From Turnera subulata (Eukaryota > Streptophyta > Magnoliopsida > Malpighiales > Passifloraceae), in contig JAKUCV010000413.1 in assembly GCA_028386065.3 (NCBI GenBank), forward strand, positions 177,901 through 241,900: 64,000 nt of DNA, read 5' to 3'. Positions within the stretch are counted from its first letter, which is position 1, and every line of letters begins with the position of its first letter. The notes beneath the pieces were generated by a model. It saw nothing but the letters and a program-made list of their open reading frames with translations. It ran no database searches and was not told the origin of the DNA. The position numbers and the translations under genes were made by a program. Below are positions 34,290 to 47,700 of this stretch, piece by piece.

Positions 34290-35149
34290 CTTGTAGAGCA
34301 ACTCAAGTTTGGAAAAGTAAAGGGTTAAGGGATAGAGTTGTGAGTGAGTGAGGAGTTGTGTTAAGGAAGAAGAGTGAAAGGGGTATAAAAGAGGTGGATG
34401 TAACCGGTTGGGAAAGTGAATCATTATAGAGAGAAAGTGACAAAAGAATCAAAACAGATCATGGGTGGAGTAATGGTCAAAAGTATTTAATTCTACCTTT
34501 TCAACTTTTGTCAGGTATTACCCACCGTGGTCACCCACTTTTTGAATCTTTTTGGACCATTTTGACCTTGAGCTTATACCAATAGAGATTCTGCGATTAA
34601 CTCCACATGAGATCTCCTTTTTTACTTTCCCAAAAGGCTCAAATTTGTTCCCCCAACTTGCCAAGATGCCTTTATCCGTTGGGTAAAGACTACAGGTTAT
34701 TTGGTTTTTCCCAAAAACCAAGTTAGCTTCTATCCATATTCTGACAGCTTCTAAGACGCCCGAAGTTTGAATAATTTTCATTTGAACCCATCATTGTCCT
34801 TCTGATTTGAATTTCCCACTTGAAGAGAAATATTTGTCCATCGGGTAATGACTATAGGGTATTTGGTTTCTCCAGAAACCAAATTGCCTCATTTCTTACT
34901 TGTTACTTTAACTGATGATCATAATGCCTCAAGATATTTCCTCATATGCCAGAATGCATTGTGAATGTGTGTGTATGAGGTGTAATGAATGCAATAAAAC
35001 TAATATGGTCATGTACGCACACAATAAGAGGATGCATGGTTTGTGCAAAAAACCAAGTATGAAACCAAGCATAAAACCAAGTATAAAATCAAGCAAGCAT
35101 CAGGGTTAAGGTAGGTTACACATTTCAAGTTCAAGTATGATTTTGGTGA
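34290..35149 (-). other. Sirevirus pol to second-ORF spacer
   Basis: Non-coding. It contains a ~50-bp imperfect direct repeat (about 34673-34725 and 34840-34890, around GGGTA(A)AGACTA and ATTTGGTTT-TCC) and an ACCAAG(T/C)ATAAA-type short array at 35055-35095. Confidence 0.5.
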
Positions 35150-38100
35150 ATTAATCCTCTTTGAGTGGCTTTGTAAAGATATCAGCAAGCTGATTTTCAG
35201 TCTTCACGAATTCAATAGCCACATCTTTCTTCAACACAATGGTCTCGGATAAAATGATGCCTCACTTTTATGTGCTTGGTCCGAGAGTGTTGTACATGAT
35301 TCTTAGTCAAATTAATGGCACTAGAACTGTCACAGTAGATTGGCACACAATTAAATGTTAGTCCATAATCACTTAAAGTTTGCTTCATCCATAGGACTTG
35401 TGTACAACAAGCTCCTGCTGCAACATATTCAGCCTCAGTGGTTGAGGTTGCAATAGAATTTTGCTTCTTGCTTGACCAAGACACAAGAGACTATCCAAGC
35501 AATTGGCATATCCTACTTGTGCTTTTGCGATCTAATGTGCACCCTGCAAAATCTGCATCTGAATAACTTGTTAGCTCAAAAGTGCTGACTTTAGGATACC
35601 ATAAACTAAGTGAGGATGTTCCCTTAAGATACTTGAATATGCGTTTAATTGCCTTAAGGTGTGACTCTTTAGGACTAGAGTGAATTCTTACACATAATCA
35701 GATACTGAACATAATATCAGGTCTTGTAGCAGTGAGATAAAGAAGACTACCTATCATGCTTCGATAAAACTTTATATCAACATCCTTACCATGTTCATCC
35801 TTGTCAAGTTTGGTGGATGTGCTCATGGGAGTGGCACTAAGCTTGGTTTCACTCAAACCAAAGCGCTTCAACAACTCTCGAGTGTATTTAGCTTAATTAA
35901 TGAAAATACCACCATCAAGCTGCTTAATTTGGAATCCCAAGAAGAAATTAAGCTCACCCATCATACTCATTTCGAATTCACTATGCATGAGCTTCTCAAA
36001 TTCCTTGCTAAGTAGTTCATTAGTAGCTCCAAACAAAATATCGTTAATATAGATTTGCACAATAATAACATCACTTTTGTTAGTTCTAACAAATAATGTT
36101 GAATCAATTTTGCCTCTAGAAAAACTTTTAGACACAAGATAAGAACTTATTCTATCATACCATGTCCTAGGAGCTTGTTTAAGTCCATATAATGCCTTTT
36201 TAAGCTTGCAAATATGCTCTGGATGGTTATGACTTTCAAAACCAGGTGGTTGCTCTACATAGACCTTTTCTAGGATATGTCCATTTAAGAATGCACTATT
36301 ATCATCCATTTGATGTAACTTGAAGGATTTATATGATGCAAATGCAAGTAGCATGCGAATGGATTCTAATCTAGCAACAGGAGCAAAAGTCTCATCATAA
36401 TCAATACCTTCTTGATTTTAAACTTGAGCAACTAATCTTGCTTTATTTCTTACCACAACTCCAGTCTCATCAAGTTTGTTTCTGAGAATCCATTTGGTTC
36501 CAATGACTGGATGTTCAGTAGGTCTAGGCACAAGTTCTCATACATCACTTCTCTTTAACTGATTCAACTCTTCTTGCATTGCCATTACCCAATTTTCATC
36601 AAGTATAGCCTCTTTTGCACTCTTAGGTTCCACTTGTGAGAGAAATACAAGAAGTGAGTTGATATTGTGCAGTGAGGATCTGGTAGTCACCCTTCTGGAT
36701 AAATCTCCAAGTATAACCTTAGTTAGTGTTCCCTAGGTGCTCTCACATTTCCATGAGATGTAGATCCTTGTTCTACATTGTTTGATTTTTCCCCAGAACC
36801 ATATGGTTCCATCGTTGGTTCCATGTTTGGTTGTGAATGTGGTCGCACATTTGGTTCTTGTATGGTCAGTGGAAGAGGCTCCAATTCAGCAGGTTCTTCC
36901 TCTTTTTCTGCAGTCCCATTAATGCTTAAGATCTATGATTGATCTTCAGGTACAGTATCTGTGACTATATCATCATATGCATCACATGGGTCAATCTTAT
37001 CAAAGACAACATGCATGGTTTCTTCAACAACCAAGGTTCTCTTGTTATAGACTTGATATGCTTTACTAGTTAGAGTATCCAAGAAATATACCATCATCAG
37101 ATTTAGTCTCAAATTTATCAAGATTGTCCTTAGTATTATGAATGTAACACTTAGACCCAAATACTTCAAAATGACCAATGCTTAGTTTCTTATCAACCCA
37201 TATCTCATAGGGGGTCTTTTCAATCAAAGGACTCAATGATACTCTATTTAAAATGTAGCAAGCTGTGTTTACACCCTCTGCCCAGAAGTAGGCAGGTAAC
37301 TTATGCTCATTAAGCATAGTTCTAGCCATTTCTTGCAAAGTTTGATTCTTCCTTTCAACAACCCCATTCTGTTGAGGTGTTCTAGGAGTCGAATAAGTGT
37401 ATTCATTGCCACTTTGTTCACAGAAGTATTTAAAAACAAGATTGTCAAATTCTCATCCATGATCACTTCTAATTTTTGAAATCTTGTAGCCTTTTTCATT
37501 TTGTAGACGTCTAACAAGAGTGCCAAACTCATAGCATGCATGATCTTTTTGTGCAAGAAATAACACCTATGTATACCTTGAATAATCATCCACAATCACA
37601 AATGCATAACTCTTACCACCTAGGCTTACTGTCCTCATAGGTCCAAACAAGTCAATGTGCAGCAGTTCAAGGGGCCTAGATGTAGAAATAGTATGCTTAA
37701 GTTTAAAGGAACTTTTAACCTGTTTTCCAAGCTGTCAGGCTCTGCAAGTGGTTTCTTTCTCATACTTAAGCTTGGACAGACCTCTTACCAACTCCTTTTT
37801 AGACAGATTAGAGATGAGCTCCAAATTTGCATTGCCAATCCTTTTGTGCCAAAGGGTTGGTGTCTCTGTTCTTGCACTTAGACACTTGAACTCAGAGTCA
37901 GAAACATTGCATAGGTTTATAGAATATATGTTGCCTTTTCTGTTACCAACAAAACCACTTGGTTTTTGTCTAAAACCAAACATCTAGAGGCCTCAAAAAC
38001 AACCTTATAACCTTTGTCACATAACTAGCTAATACTTAACAAATTATACTTTAGATTATCAACCAATAAAACATGCTCAATAACAGGGTTAGAACCAACA

Positions 38101-39797
38101 TTACCAAGGCCAAGGATTTTCCGTTTTGACTTATCGCCAAAATTTACATTACCTCGGTCCTTTTCAGTAAGGGATGAAAACATGGATAAGTCTTCTGTCA
38201 TATGCCTTGAATACCCACTGTCCAAGATCCGTTCATCCCTAGTATCCTGTCAACATGATCAAGTTTTAGGTATCCAAACTGACTTGGGTCCTTCAGAGTT
38301 AGGCTTGGTTCGTTTCGGAACCCACAAATGCCTCACATTACTGTTCCTCTTCTTAAACCAACAAATTCTAATACCGTGACCAACTTTACCACAGAAATAG
38401 CATGTAATATGAGAAGTACTAGATCTATGTGAATGCATATGATAGTTTTTCCTAGGTGGATACATGTTTGTCCTAGGTGTATATGGTCTTCCAGACCTAG
38501 TTCGAACAAATGGCACATACTGATTTGGTTTGTTAAGAACCACATTGAAATCATTTGGTTTGTATGCCTTGTTAGGAGATATGTGTCTATATTGCATCTT
38601 TGATCCTATCTTAGCATTCTTAGCAGTCTTGTATAGTTTGTTAACATCCACATGAGTAGTAACAGGTATATCAGACCCTGCCTTGACAAAATGCACAGAA
38701 GTGTTTGGTTTTTCAAAAACCACATGTGTAGCTCCTATTCCTTCTTTCTACACAAAGTGCCTTTGCTGACCTAACAATATGTTTGGGTTTTCAGTTCCAT
38801 TGGTAAATTTCTTAAGAGAATGTTTAAGATCTTTAACTTCCTCTTTAAGCTTATTATTTTCCATAACGAACATCTCACTATCAGCAATACTAGAAGCATT
38901 TTTCTTTTCTAGTTCACTATGAGCATTTTGAACAGCTATATTTCAACTTTCAGAGTTTCATATGACCTAAGCACTTTAGTATGAGCAGTATCAAGCTTTC
39001 CATATGCATTGCTATGTGCTTCAACATCATATTCAAGTAAATCAATGCGCTTCTTATATGCTTTGATTTTTTAGAAGTTTCCTTATACTTATCATGCAAT
39101 TCACGAAAGGCATCTTGTAATTCATCAAAAGTAAAATTAGGTAAGTCATCTACCTCAGAAACTTCTTGAGCCATGAAACATAAATTTGCTGTCTCATCCG
39201 CCTCTGAATCACTTGAAGAATCTGAGTCATCCCAAGTAACCATGGCCTTTGGTTTTTGAAGAATCATATTTGTTCTTCCTTTGTTGAGAGCACTCATATT
39301 TGATGTGACCAGGGCGGTTGCAATCGAAGCAGATCAGAGGATCCTTTTTAGGCTCATCCATCTTCACACCTCTAGGACTTCTACCCTTGAGTTGCTTCTT
39401 CTTCTTGAAATATCTTACAAATCTTTTAGTAAGAAGTTCAACATCAGAATCACTGTCTTCATCATCTGATTCTTGGGATTTTAGAGCTAGGTCCTTCTTC
39501 TTTGGTTCTTTGGTTTCAAACTTGGAACCATGCACAATAAGCTTGCCAATTAGCTCATCATAGGTGAGGGTATTCAAGTTCTGAGCTTTTTCTATGGCAG
39601 TGACCTTTGGCTCCCACTCCTTAGGTAGAGACCTAAGTACCTTTGCAACCTTTTCTCTATGTGTGATGACCTTCCCAAGGGCTGCATGGCTGTTAAACAT
39701 AATTGTGAAGCGAGTATTCATCTCCTGTATGGTTTCACCAGAAACCATCTGAAACAGTTCATAGTCTCTCATGAGACGATTGATGATAACATCTAAA
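35150..39797 (-). pseudogene. Sirevirus gag-pol polyprotein, broken and 5'-truncated
   Basis: Gag (39797-38259) has a LRSLPKEWEPKVTAIEKA segment, zinc knuckle CFDCNRPGHIKYEC and a second knuckle CYFCGKVGHGIRIC. Protease (38225-38025) opens MDSGYSRHM with the D-S-G site. The pre-integrase/integrase region (37983-37066) has LWHKRIGNANLELISNLSKK and the NEHKLPAYFWAEGVNTACY block, and is interrupted by stops and frameshifts. RT (36354-35893) has SAFLNGHILEKVYVEQPPGF, KALYGLKQAPRTWYDR and, at about 36043, YIND where active elements have YVDD. RNase H (35484-35212) has STTEAEYVA and IYCDSSSAI. Domain order protease-integrase-RT-RNase H is copia-type. The copy is inactive: several stops plus the altered RT site. 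Confidence 0.85.
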
Positions 39798-41629
39798 TGT
39801 TATGGTTTTTATGATGGTTTTGAATGGCTTTTTCTATATATTCTTGATCGATTATGTGTAATCTCTATGTTATTGTGTGTTTTCATGTACTGTTCAGTTT
39901 GTACTTCAATTTTGCTGATTAAGTGTTTTTATCAGAAATTTATCGTTTTTATTGAAGAATGGAAGCTTTTTAGCCAAGTTTGGAAACCAGACCCAATTTA
40001 GGAAACTTTTTGCAGTGAGCATAGCCGACTATTTTTAAGATTTCGAGAGTTCTAGGCATTGAAATTATGTGAGACCAATTGAAGAAAAAACTAGACTTCT
40101 AGAACTTTCTATGGATTAAATTTTATAATTTTTGAACGAGTCTACAGGGAGCAGTAATTATTTTAATCCAACCTAGGATGCAGATTTTTCTGTGCTGACC
40201 CAGACCCAGTGTTTCAGAAATATCTTGAGCTAAGGAAATTCAATTAAAGAGTTTTTTTATGAAAAGAAATCTTAGAGAATTACCTAAAACTTTGTAGAAG
40301 AGCCCAACACCCAGTTCAGGCGTTTTCTAAGAGTAAAGTGGCGCAATTTTCGGGTCAGAAAACAGGCAGAAGTCCAACTTGGACTTGGAGTGCAAGTCAA
40401 GAATTCAATTTCCATTCAAAGAAGGAGAGTCCCACCGACTTCTAGAGCCTAAAGTCAATATAAAAGTTCCCCCTAGGTCGACATATTCAGGAGGCAGAAG
40501 TCAGATGGCGAAGCTCTGCCGAATTGGTTAGTTATTAGGTCACACACACTAGTAGGGTTAGAGTTTTCTACTCTTTTGGATCCTCTAGGTGGTGCCGAAT
40601 TCCTCATCCGATTTCAAAGGTTATTCCCCATAATAATTCAAAGTTTTTCCAGCAAGATTTGAATGTTTTAAGTCACAAAATCACCAGTCCAATTGCAGCA
40701 GAAATCGACACCAGGAGAGCACAAGTCGACGCCATCATCATCCAACCAAATCAGCCAGCCGTCTTCACTACTTCTTCTTCTTTTCGATTTTCTTTCTGTT
40801 AAATTGTTTACTTCATGAATTCTTGCGAGATATTGATTGATTGCTATTTTATTATCAGGAACTAATTCTTTAATCTAGGATTAGGGATGAGGGATGTAGC
40901 TAATTACTTCTATGGTTTTATTATCTATGGATTGATGTTTATTCAGTTGATTGTGTTGATTGTTCAATCTATGTGTGCCAAATTACCTATCTACTTTGGA
41001 TTGATTCTTATTGATTGCAAGATGCGAGAGCTGCGTGATTTTTATGGTGATACCTAGAAGAACATAGATTGATTAATGCTAAAATATGCGAGAGCTGATA
41101 GTTTCTTAGGGCTTGATTGATTGTTTTGTGCTTAATGAGTTTAGTATGGATGCTGGGCTATACGAGAGCTGGGTAGTAATCTTGGTTGAATATTTGATTC
41201 AACATGCGAGAGCTGAGGATTAAGATATTAGAAACAATTGCCCACAATCACACATCAACAGTGAAATCGACTCCATGAATAATAAACCTAGAAAGTAATT
41301 GTGTGAATTCCGATTTCCTAGATTACTTTAGATATTGATAGAACTTCACTTTAGATTAAGTTTGCAGTTTTATTTTTTTTTTATTATTTGATTTCGACAT
41401 CACCTACACCAATTTTAATTGATTTGCCTAGAAAATCATAAGCTGTGATTTAGATAGTACTTATTTCCCTTATTCCGTGGATCAACCTTGAAAGACTACT
41501 ACACTACATAGTACATTGTACGCTTGCAGTTAACAATCGTTGCGTTTACTAGTGAGATATTTATGTGTCGTGTTGTGAATTGATCAAGAATTATAAATTT
41601 GAAAAGTCACGCGTAAAAATAACGCATCA
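39798..41629 (+). repeat. 5' LTR of an Athila-like Ty3/gypsy element (1832 bp)
   Basis: It starts TGTTATGGTTTTTATGATGG directly against Sirevirus gag and ends AACGCATCA, 8 bp before the primer-binding site. The flank CTAAA (39793-39797) should be the target duplication. It contains four spaced copies of (T/A)GCGAGAGCTG. No coding frame of note. Confidence 0.75.
41023..41215. repeat. Four spaced TGCGAGAGCTG motifs
   Basis: Copies at 41023, 41087, 41161 (TACGAGAGCTG) and 41205 sit in otherwise AT-rich, non-repetitive LTR sequence at 44-74-bp spacing. Confidence 0.85.
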
Positions 41630-41637
41630 AGCATTTC

Positions 41638-41655
41638 TGGCGCCGTTTTCGGGGA
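41638..41655 (+). other. Athila-type primer-binding site
   Basis: TGGCGCCGTTTTCGGGGA closely matches the TGGCGCCGTTGCCGGGGA site used by Athila and related gypsy elements. Confidence 0.85.
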
Positions 41656-41795
41656 ACAAACGGTTTTAGTACTATTGAGATTGCAACTAGATTACTTTAG
41701 GTTTTTATTTTTTTCATTAGTTTCTTTTTATATCTTTTTATTTTCTTTAATCGATTTTTGTTTTCTTTTTTATTTAGTGTTGTCGATTTTGGTTG

Positions 41796-42298
41796 ATGCC
41801 CAAGATGAGACGCGATGCTTCATAGAGTCTAATTCCTAAGATCAATCCAGAGATCGAGAGAACCTTACACACGCAACTACGCGCAAACAAACGAAAGCAG
41901 AAGCAAGTCGTGGAGCCTATGGAGTTTCTTCAAGACGCTGAAATAGAAATGGAAGCAGAAGTTGTAGCAGATAATTTCGACACAGTCATCGTGGCAGAAG
42001 AAGGAAACAAGACATTGCGTGACTACGCAACACCGAGTTTGGATATAGTGCAGTCGAGCATTGCAAGGCCAACGATCAATGCCAACAATTTTGAACTGAA
42101 GACAGCACTCATTCACATGGTGCAACAGGAACAATTTGGAGGCTTGGATAATGAGGACCCGAATCAACATCTACAGACGTTTACAGAGATTTGTGATTTA
42201 ATCAAGATCAATGGGGCGACTGATGATGCCATTCGACTTCATTTATTCCCATTTTCTTTGCAAGGCAAGGCTAAGAAGTGGTTGAAATCAGGAGCAGC
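41796..42298 (+). pseudogene. Athila-like gag, 5' part, cut by a Tat LTR
   Basis: From ATG 41796 the frame reads MPKMRRDAS, then a TAG stop at 41823. It resumes with IPKINPEIERTL and a basic stretch. The conserved Athila gag follows: LRDYATPSLDIVQSSIARP, NNFELKTALIHMVQQEQFGG, NEDPNQHLQTFTEICDLIK and GATDDAIRLHLFPFSLQGKA. The domain stops at 42298, where the Tat LTR starts. The open frame runs 19 bases into that LTR by chance. The early stop means the copy was probably already inactive, or the real start is the Met at 41910. The rest of gag should follow the Tat element beyond the window. Confidence 0.85.
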
Positions 42299-42904
42299 TG
42301 TGAACACCCAAATTTGACCCACGGAAATTTTACTAAATGAGACTTTGTACATGTGTAGACTTGGGATCAATGAGATGATTTGGTCCAAGGTTCAAGCATG
42401 ATAACAATTATAATTTAGTAGAATTAATGTATTTTGATGACATAAACCTTTATGCACTTAAATCCTAGGATTAATGAGATGATTTGGCCTTAGGATAAAA
42501 CATATGATAAGGTTTATTTGCATTAAGAAATATTTGGGCCTTTTTTATTTGTTTTTACCCAATAATAATGAGATGATTTATTCTTGGGTTAGGAATGAAT
42601 TTAAGGGTCCAAGTTAATTATTCTCCAGAGTTTGTCCAGCCCATTAACACATTTCTTGCAGATCAATTTTAGCTCTGATTTTCGTGGAAAATCAGAGTTA
42701 ATTATCATTTAATTAGATTATGTGTTTTTGGTATGATTTTGGGTGTTAATGGGTAATCTTTTGATTATGGAATGATTTGAGGGAGTGATGACCAAGTAAT
42801 TGAGTGATTCTGGGTAGATTAGGGTTTGATTACGCGGTAGGATCGAATCAGGCCTGAATTAGGGGGATTGGGGGCTCGAAAAGGAAAGAACGGGTGAAAC
42901 GCGG

Positions 42905-43010
42905 GGCGACCGGCAGCCATCTTGCGAAGACCACTGGCTGCCAGCGGCATCCATACAAGACCGCGGCAGTGGCGGTCATGCAGCAGATGACCGCCGGCAA
43001 TGGCGGTCAC
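42905..43010. repeat. GC-rich hairpin units of the Tat LTR, second copy
   Basis: GGCAGCCAT...TGGCTGCCAG and TGGCGGTCAT...ATGACCGCCGG...TGGCGGTCA are inverse segments in series. They are homologous to 30837-30925 but differ in loop sequence. Confidence 0.75.
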
Positions 43011-43134
43011 CACCCTCCAGAATCCCCGATTTTTCCGATTTTGTTTCTTTTTCGATCCTACGCGGTTTTGGACCAGATTTTCGGGCATAATCTTCACCAT
43101 TAAGCAAGTCCATGCCTCTAGGCTCCCCAGAGTA

Positions 43135-43145
43135 CTATAAATAGG
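43135..43145 (+). promoter_or_regulatory. Probable TATA box of the Tat LTR promoter
   Basis: CTATAAATAGG in a GC-poorer spacer, followed by CACACA-rich sequence typical of an LTR transcription start. Confidence 0.6.
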
Positions 43146-43899
43146 ACCCCTCACACACATTTCAAGAGACTCAACATTTTTCTACACACACACCTATAAG
43201 CTTTTGTGGCTTGGAGAAATTCTACTTCTCCAAGCTTTTGAAACACTTTCTAAGGTAGGAACTCTGGTAGAATACCATGGGAAGCATCAAGAAAGGAACC
43301 AGCAGCAGTAGTAGATCAAGAGAAGAGGAGGAAGGAGGCGGACTCTAGCAAATCGCTGGAGAAGAAGTGCTAAACCCGAGGAGAGGAGTCCAGTGCAGGC
43401 AGTCTCAGTGTTTCGACCATATCTAGAGCTGTAGGTGTCGGTTTGCTGCGATCTTGGTGCCTCTGGAAAGCTAAGAAGTATTTCTACAACTTTTCTGTTC
43501 AAACTAGACATCAATTCGTCCTCGTTCGACCTCAAATCCTCTATTGAAGTCCTGGCCAGATGCTATGGCGGGAGTGACAAGCGCCTAGGAGCGAGAGGAG
43601 GGCTACAAGAGGTAACACGTTCTAATTCTACCGATTAACTACTATTGGAACATGATGATGCTTTTGATGATGTTATTGCTGTGATGTCATGTCAAGAACT
43701 ACATGGGCTTTGAACCCGGTGGCCGGGGTACGTAGGTGGTCTCTAGTGGTGAAGACTCAAGCTCAAATATTTTTATTTTTCCTTTTTATTCCGTACCTTC
43801 TTCTTCTTACCCTCTGATTTAGTTTTGTTATGTGATTTGTTTCCACACGATGCACACTTGCACAAGGCATACTCTTCTTTTTCTATTGCACAAAGTTTC

Positions 43900-44728
43900 T
43901 GTAGGCACTTGTAACATCCGGCAATAATTGTAAAATCTCATTTTACAATTATAAGCAAAGAGCGGCGTCTAGCAATACTTCATTGCTACCCGAACGACAA
44001 GATCAGTACTGATTCTCTATGCCTCGGAACATGTCATCGTCCCTTCGTCCCATTATCAGATTAAACCGAGACATGGAATATGTCAATCTCGTATATGTTT
44101 AATCTCGGTTTCTTGATCCTCGAGTTAACTGTGTAAAACAGATACCAATGATATCACCATATCATAATCCGAGCACGGCCGTGCATTTACAGTTCAGCTC
44201 TATCAAGAAACCATCCGATAATATACCCGTTATATAGGTCGGACGAATCCCCTCTTGACTCATCAAAACCCACTACATAATCATCATATACCCAATGATT
44301 ACCCTTATGTCCACCCAGTTACGGATGACTAGGAATAATATCAAAGTACATGACTCATATGTTGGGAACCTTGATGGTCTCAGGTCGGAGGACAATTACA
44401 TCTATAAGAACCACTAATGACATACATATAACGTTCCATGTAGGGTTCTTATGTGGGTCGGTCCAGTCCACAAGTTCTCCAACTTGTACCCGTATGTAGA
44501 ATTCATATCACATATGCAATTCTCAACATACGCTAGTCTTAATTTATTATTACAACCCATCCGTAATAATAATCGACTAGGGACATTTAAGAATATGAAA
44601 TATTCTAGGGTTATAAGTATGTGCAAGCGTTTATCTCATAAACGATACTTATTGGAATAACCTTAAAGTGTATGTACATGACTATAAATAAACATCCATG
44701 ATTGGCTTTTGGGCATATTACACTAACA
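43900..44728 (-). repeat. 3' LTR of copia C, short form (829 bp)
   Basis: It starts TGTTAGTGTAATATGCCC at 44728, just after purine tract AAGTGGGAGAT, and stops at GTGCCTACA (43900). The last ~695 bp present in the 5' LTR (49853-50547) are missing. Confidence 0.9.
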
Positions 44729-44742
44729 ATCTCCCACTTGCA

Positions 44743-47700
44743 CTAAAGCCAATCATCCATGTATCTCATACATGTGGATCTAGTATGACCATCATGCTTC
44801 CGTTGTGTGAGAAGATAAGACAAGGCATCTTCTACATTTTTCCCAGAAGGAACTATACACAGCCTCAGTTGTAGAGTCGGTAACTGTTCCTGCTTGGAAC
44901 TCTTCCAGCTCACAGTACTACCTCCAAGGAAAAAACACATAACCTGATTGCGATCTAAAATCATCCCTATCGGTTTGGAAGCGAGCATCTTTGTAACACT
45001 TTACAACAAGCCCATCAACGCTTCCGTAAACCAGGAATGCATCCTTAGTGCTTCTCAAGTACTTAAGGATATTTAACCACTGTCCAGTGACTTTCACCGG
45101 GATCAGATTGGCATCTGCTTGTGACACTCAGAGCATTAGCAACATTCGGTCGAGTACATAATATGACATACATGATAGATCCTATTGCCGAAGCACAAGG
45201 GATCTTACTCATCTGCTCTCTCTCCTTAGATGTACTAGGACATTGACTCCTTGAGAAAAAGTTGCCATGTGACATGGGCAAGAGTCCTTTCTTGGAATCC
45301 TGCATGCTAAACCTCTTTAGCACCTTGTCAACATATGTACTCCGACTTGCCCGAGAAGCCTTTTGGATCTATCTCTATAGATCTTTATACCTAACACTTA
45401 GGCAGCTCCTCCTAAGTCCTTTTATTGAGAAATTCTTTCCTAACCAAGTCTTTGCAGACTGTAGTGTCGGAATATCACTCTCAATAAGTAGGAAGTCGTC
45501 AACATAAAACAACAAGAAAACAATAGTGCTCCCACTAACCTTCTAGTAAACACATCGTTTATCTTCATTAATGATGAAACCAAACTCTTTGATTACTTCA
45601 CTAAAACGAAGATTCCAACTCCTAGAAGCTTGCCTTAGTCCACAAATGGACCTTTGCAACTTGCATACCATACTAGCATTCTCTGGATCGACAAAACCTT
45701 CAGGTTGTGTCAAGTACACATCCACAAAAATTTTTCCATTAAGGAAAGCGGTTTTGACATCCATTTGCCATATCTCATAATCATGGTATGCGGCTATAGC
45801 CGAAAGAATCCGGATGGATTTAACCATGGCGACTGGTGAGAAAGTTTCACCATAGTCAAACTATAAACTTGCTTGAAACCTTTCGCAACCAATTGCCCTT
45901 TAAAGGTAATCACATTACCATCCAAGTCGGTCTTTCACAAAGACCCATTTGCACCCTATAGGTTTTACCCCTTCGGGTGGCTCAACCAAGGTCCATGTCT
46001 TGTTTTCATACATGGATTCCATTTTCGAATTCACAGCTTCTAGCCACTTTTTGGAGTCCAGACCCGTAATGGCCGGCTGATAGGAAGTGGGCTCATAACC
46101 ACCTATGAGCAACACGTCTCCAGTATGAGTCATAAGAAATCCATATTTCCCAGGCTCATACCGAGTCCTATCCAACCTACGCGGCCCATGTGTTTTAGGC
46201 ACAGGATTCTCATCCACAACAACTTGCGGATCCTGTCCTTGTTCCATCTCAGCCTCTAAATCTCGAACTTCTTCGAGTTCTATTATCCTCCCACTGATTC
46301 TTCTAGAAATAAACTCTCTTTCTAGAAAAATAGCAGTCCGAGCCACAAACACTTTGTGCTCTATGGGATTATAGAAATAATACCTTTAAAGGTATCATAC
46401 AAAAGGCAGTTGTCTAATTTAGGGTCGAGTTTATCTGATGCTTCACGTCTCACGTAAGCCTCACAACCCTAAATCCCCGTAAAAGACAAATTGGGACGCT
46501 TCCCAGTCCATATCTCATATGATGTCTTTTCGACCGACTTAGATGGAACATGTTTAAAGGTAAATGCAGCACTCAATAATGTATGTCCCCAAAACAAGAT
46601 AGAAAGTCAGCTTGACTCATCATAGAACGAACCATGTCTAACAAGATTATGTTCCTCCTTTCGGATACACCATACCATAGGCGTACCCGGTGGAGTAAGT
46701 CGTGATACTATACCACAACCCTTAAAATGATCAAGAAACTCTCGGTCAAAGTATTCACCTCCTCGATCAGATCGAAGCAACTTAATACCTTTCCCGAGTC
46801 GATTCTGTACTTTATCCTTGAATTCTTTGAACTTTTCAAAGGATTCAGACTTGTGTCTCATTAGAAACACATAGCCATATTTATAGAAACCATCAGTGAA
46901 TATAATGAAGTACTGAAAACCATCTCTAGCGTGTATAGACATAGGTCCGCATACATCTGTATGTATAAGACCTAACAAGTCCGAAGCTCTTTTCCTTTAC
47001 CAGTAAAGGGAGCCTTCGTCATTTTTTGCCTAATAAACATGACTCACATGTCTCAAATGATTATCAATCAAATGAGTCTAACAGTCCATCTTTATGGAAT
47101 TTAGAAATACAAGTCTCGTTTATATGGCCCAAACGACTATACTAGAGATAAGTTTTACTAGAATCATTCATTCTAACCTTCTTCGTATTAACGCTATAGA
47201 CAGGTGTTTCTAGGTTTAGAATATGCAAACTATCGTTCAATTATGCACCACCATAATAAATTTCATTGAAATAAATAGAACAACAATTGTTCTTTATTAC
47301 GAATGAAAAACCTTTCTTGTCCATACAAGACACAGAAATCAAATTCCTACTTATGGTAGGTACATAACAACAATTGTCCAGTTCTAAAACCATAACCCTC
47401 GGTAAGGATAGATAGTGAATCCCTACGGCTAATGTAGCAACTCTTGCTGCAATTCAGACACGTAGGTCTATCTCATCCTTATCCTATCTCTTACTCTCTC
47501 TCATTTCCTTCACATTTCCACAAATGTGAGAACCACATCTGCTATCTAATACCCATGATACAAAGATAGAGATATTAGCTTCTATAACAAAATACATGAA
47601 GCGGAAGTCTCACTTCCCTTCTGCTTCTTTACCTCTTCAAGGTAAACAGGGCAGTTGTGTTTCCAATGGCCTGATATATTGCAACGGAAACAATTTCCTT

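Larger units (their letters stand above)
28476..39797 (-). mobile_element. Sirevirus-type Ty1/copia element, 3' two-thirds
   Basis: Minus-strand order from the right: gag (with two separate zinc knuckles), protease, integrase, RT, RNase H, a second env-like ORF, a 3' UTR with repeated polypurine motifs, and the 3' LTR. The second ORF after pol and multiple purine tracts are recognised Sirevirus traits. It is cut in gag at 39797 by an Athila-like LTR, so its gag start and 5' LTR should lie beyond base 64000. A Tat LTR piece and a LINE (30192-32345) have inserted into its 3' untranslated region. All frames are broken. Confidence 0.82.
42299..43899 (+). repeat. 5' LTR of a Tat-like gypsy element, left piece
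   Basis: It starts TGTGAACACCCAAATTTGAC. Duplicated segments GGATTAATGAGATGATTTGG (about 42360 and 42470) are followed by a hairpin-rich GC block (42905-43010). A probable TATA box, CTATAAATAGG (43135-43145), lies ahead of a CT/CA-rich start region. It is interrupted by copia C at 43900 and resumes at 51377. The flank GCAGC (42294-42298) should be its target duplication. Confidence 0.8.

Noticed and set aside
44451..44660. Recurring 69-codon ORF also seen at 51099-51308
   Set aside because: It recurs because the LTR recurs; it lies in non-coding LTR sequence and is interrupted or different in other LTR copies.
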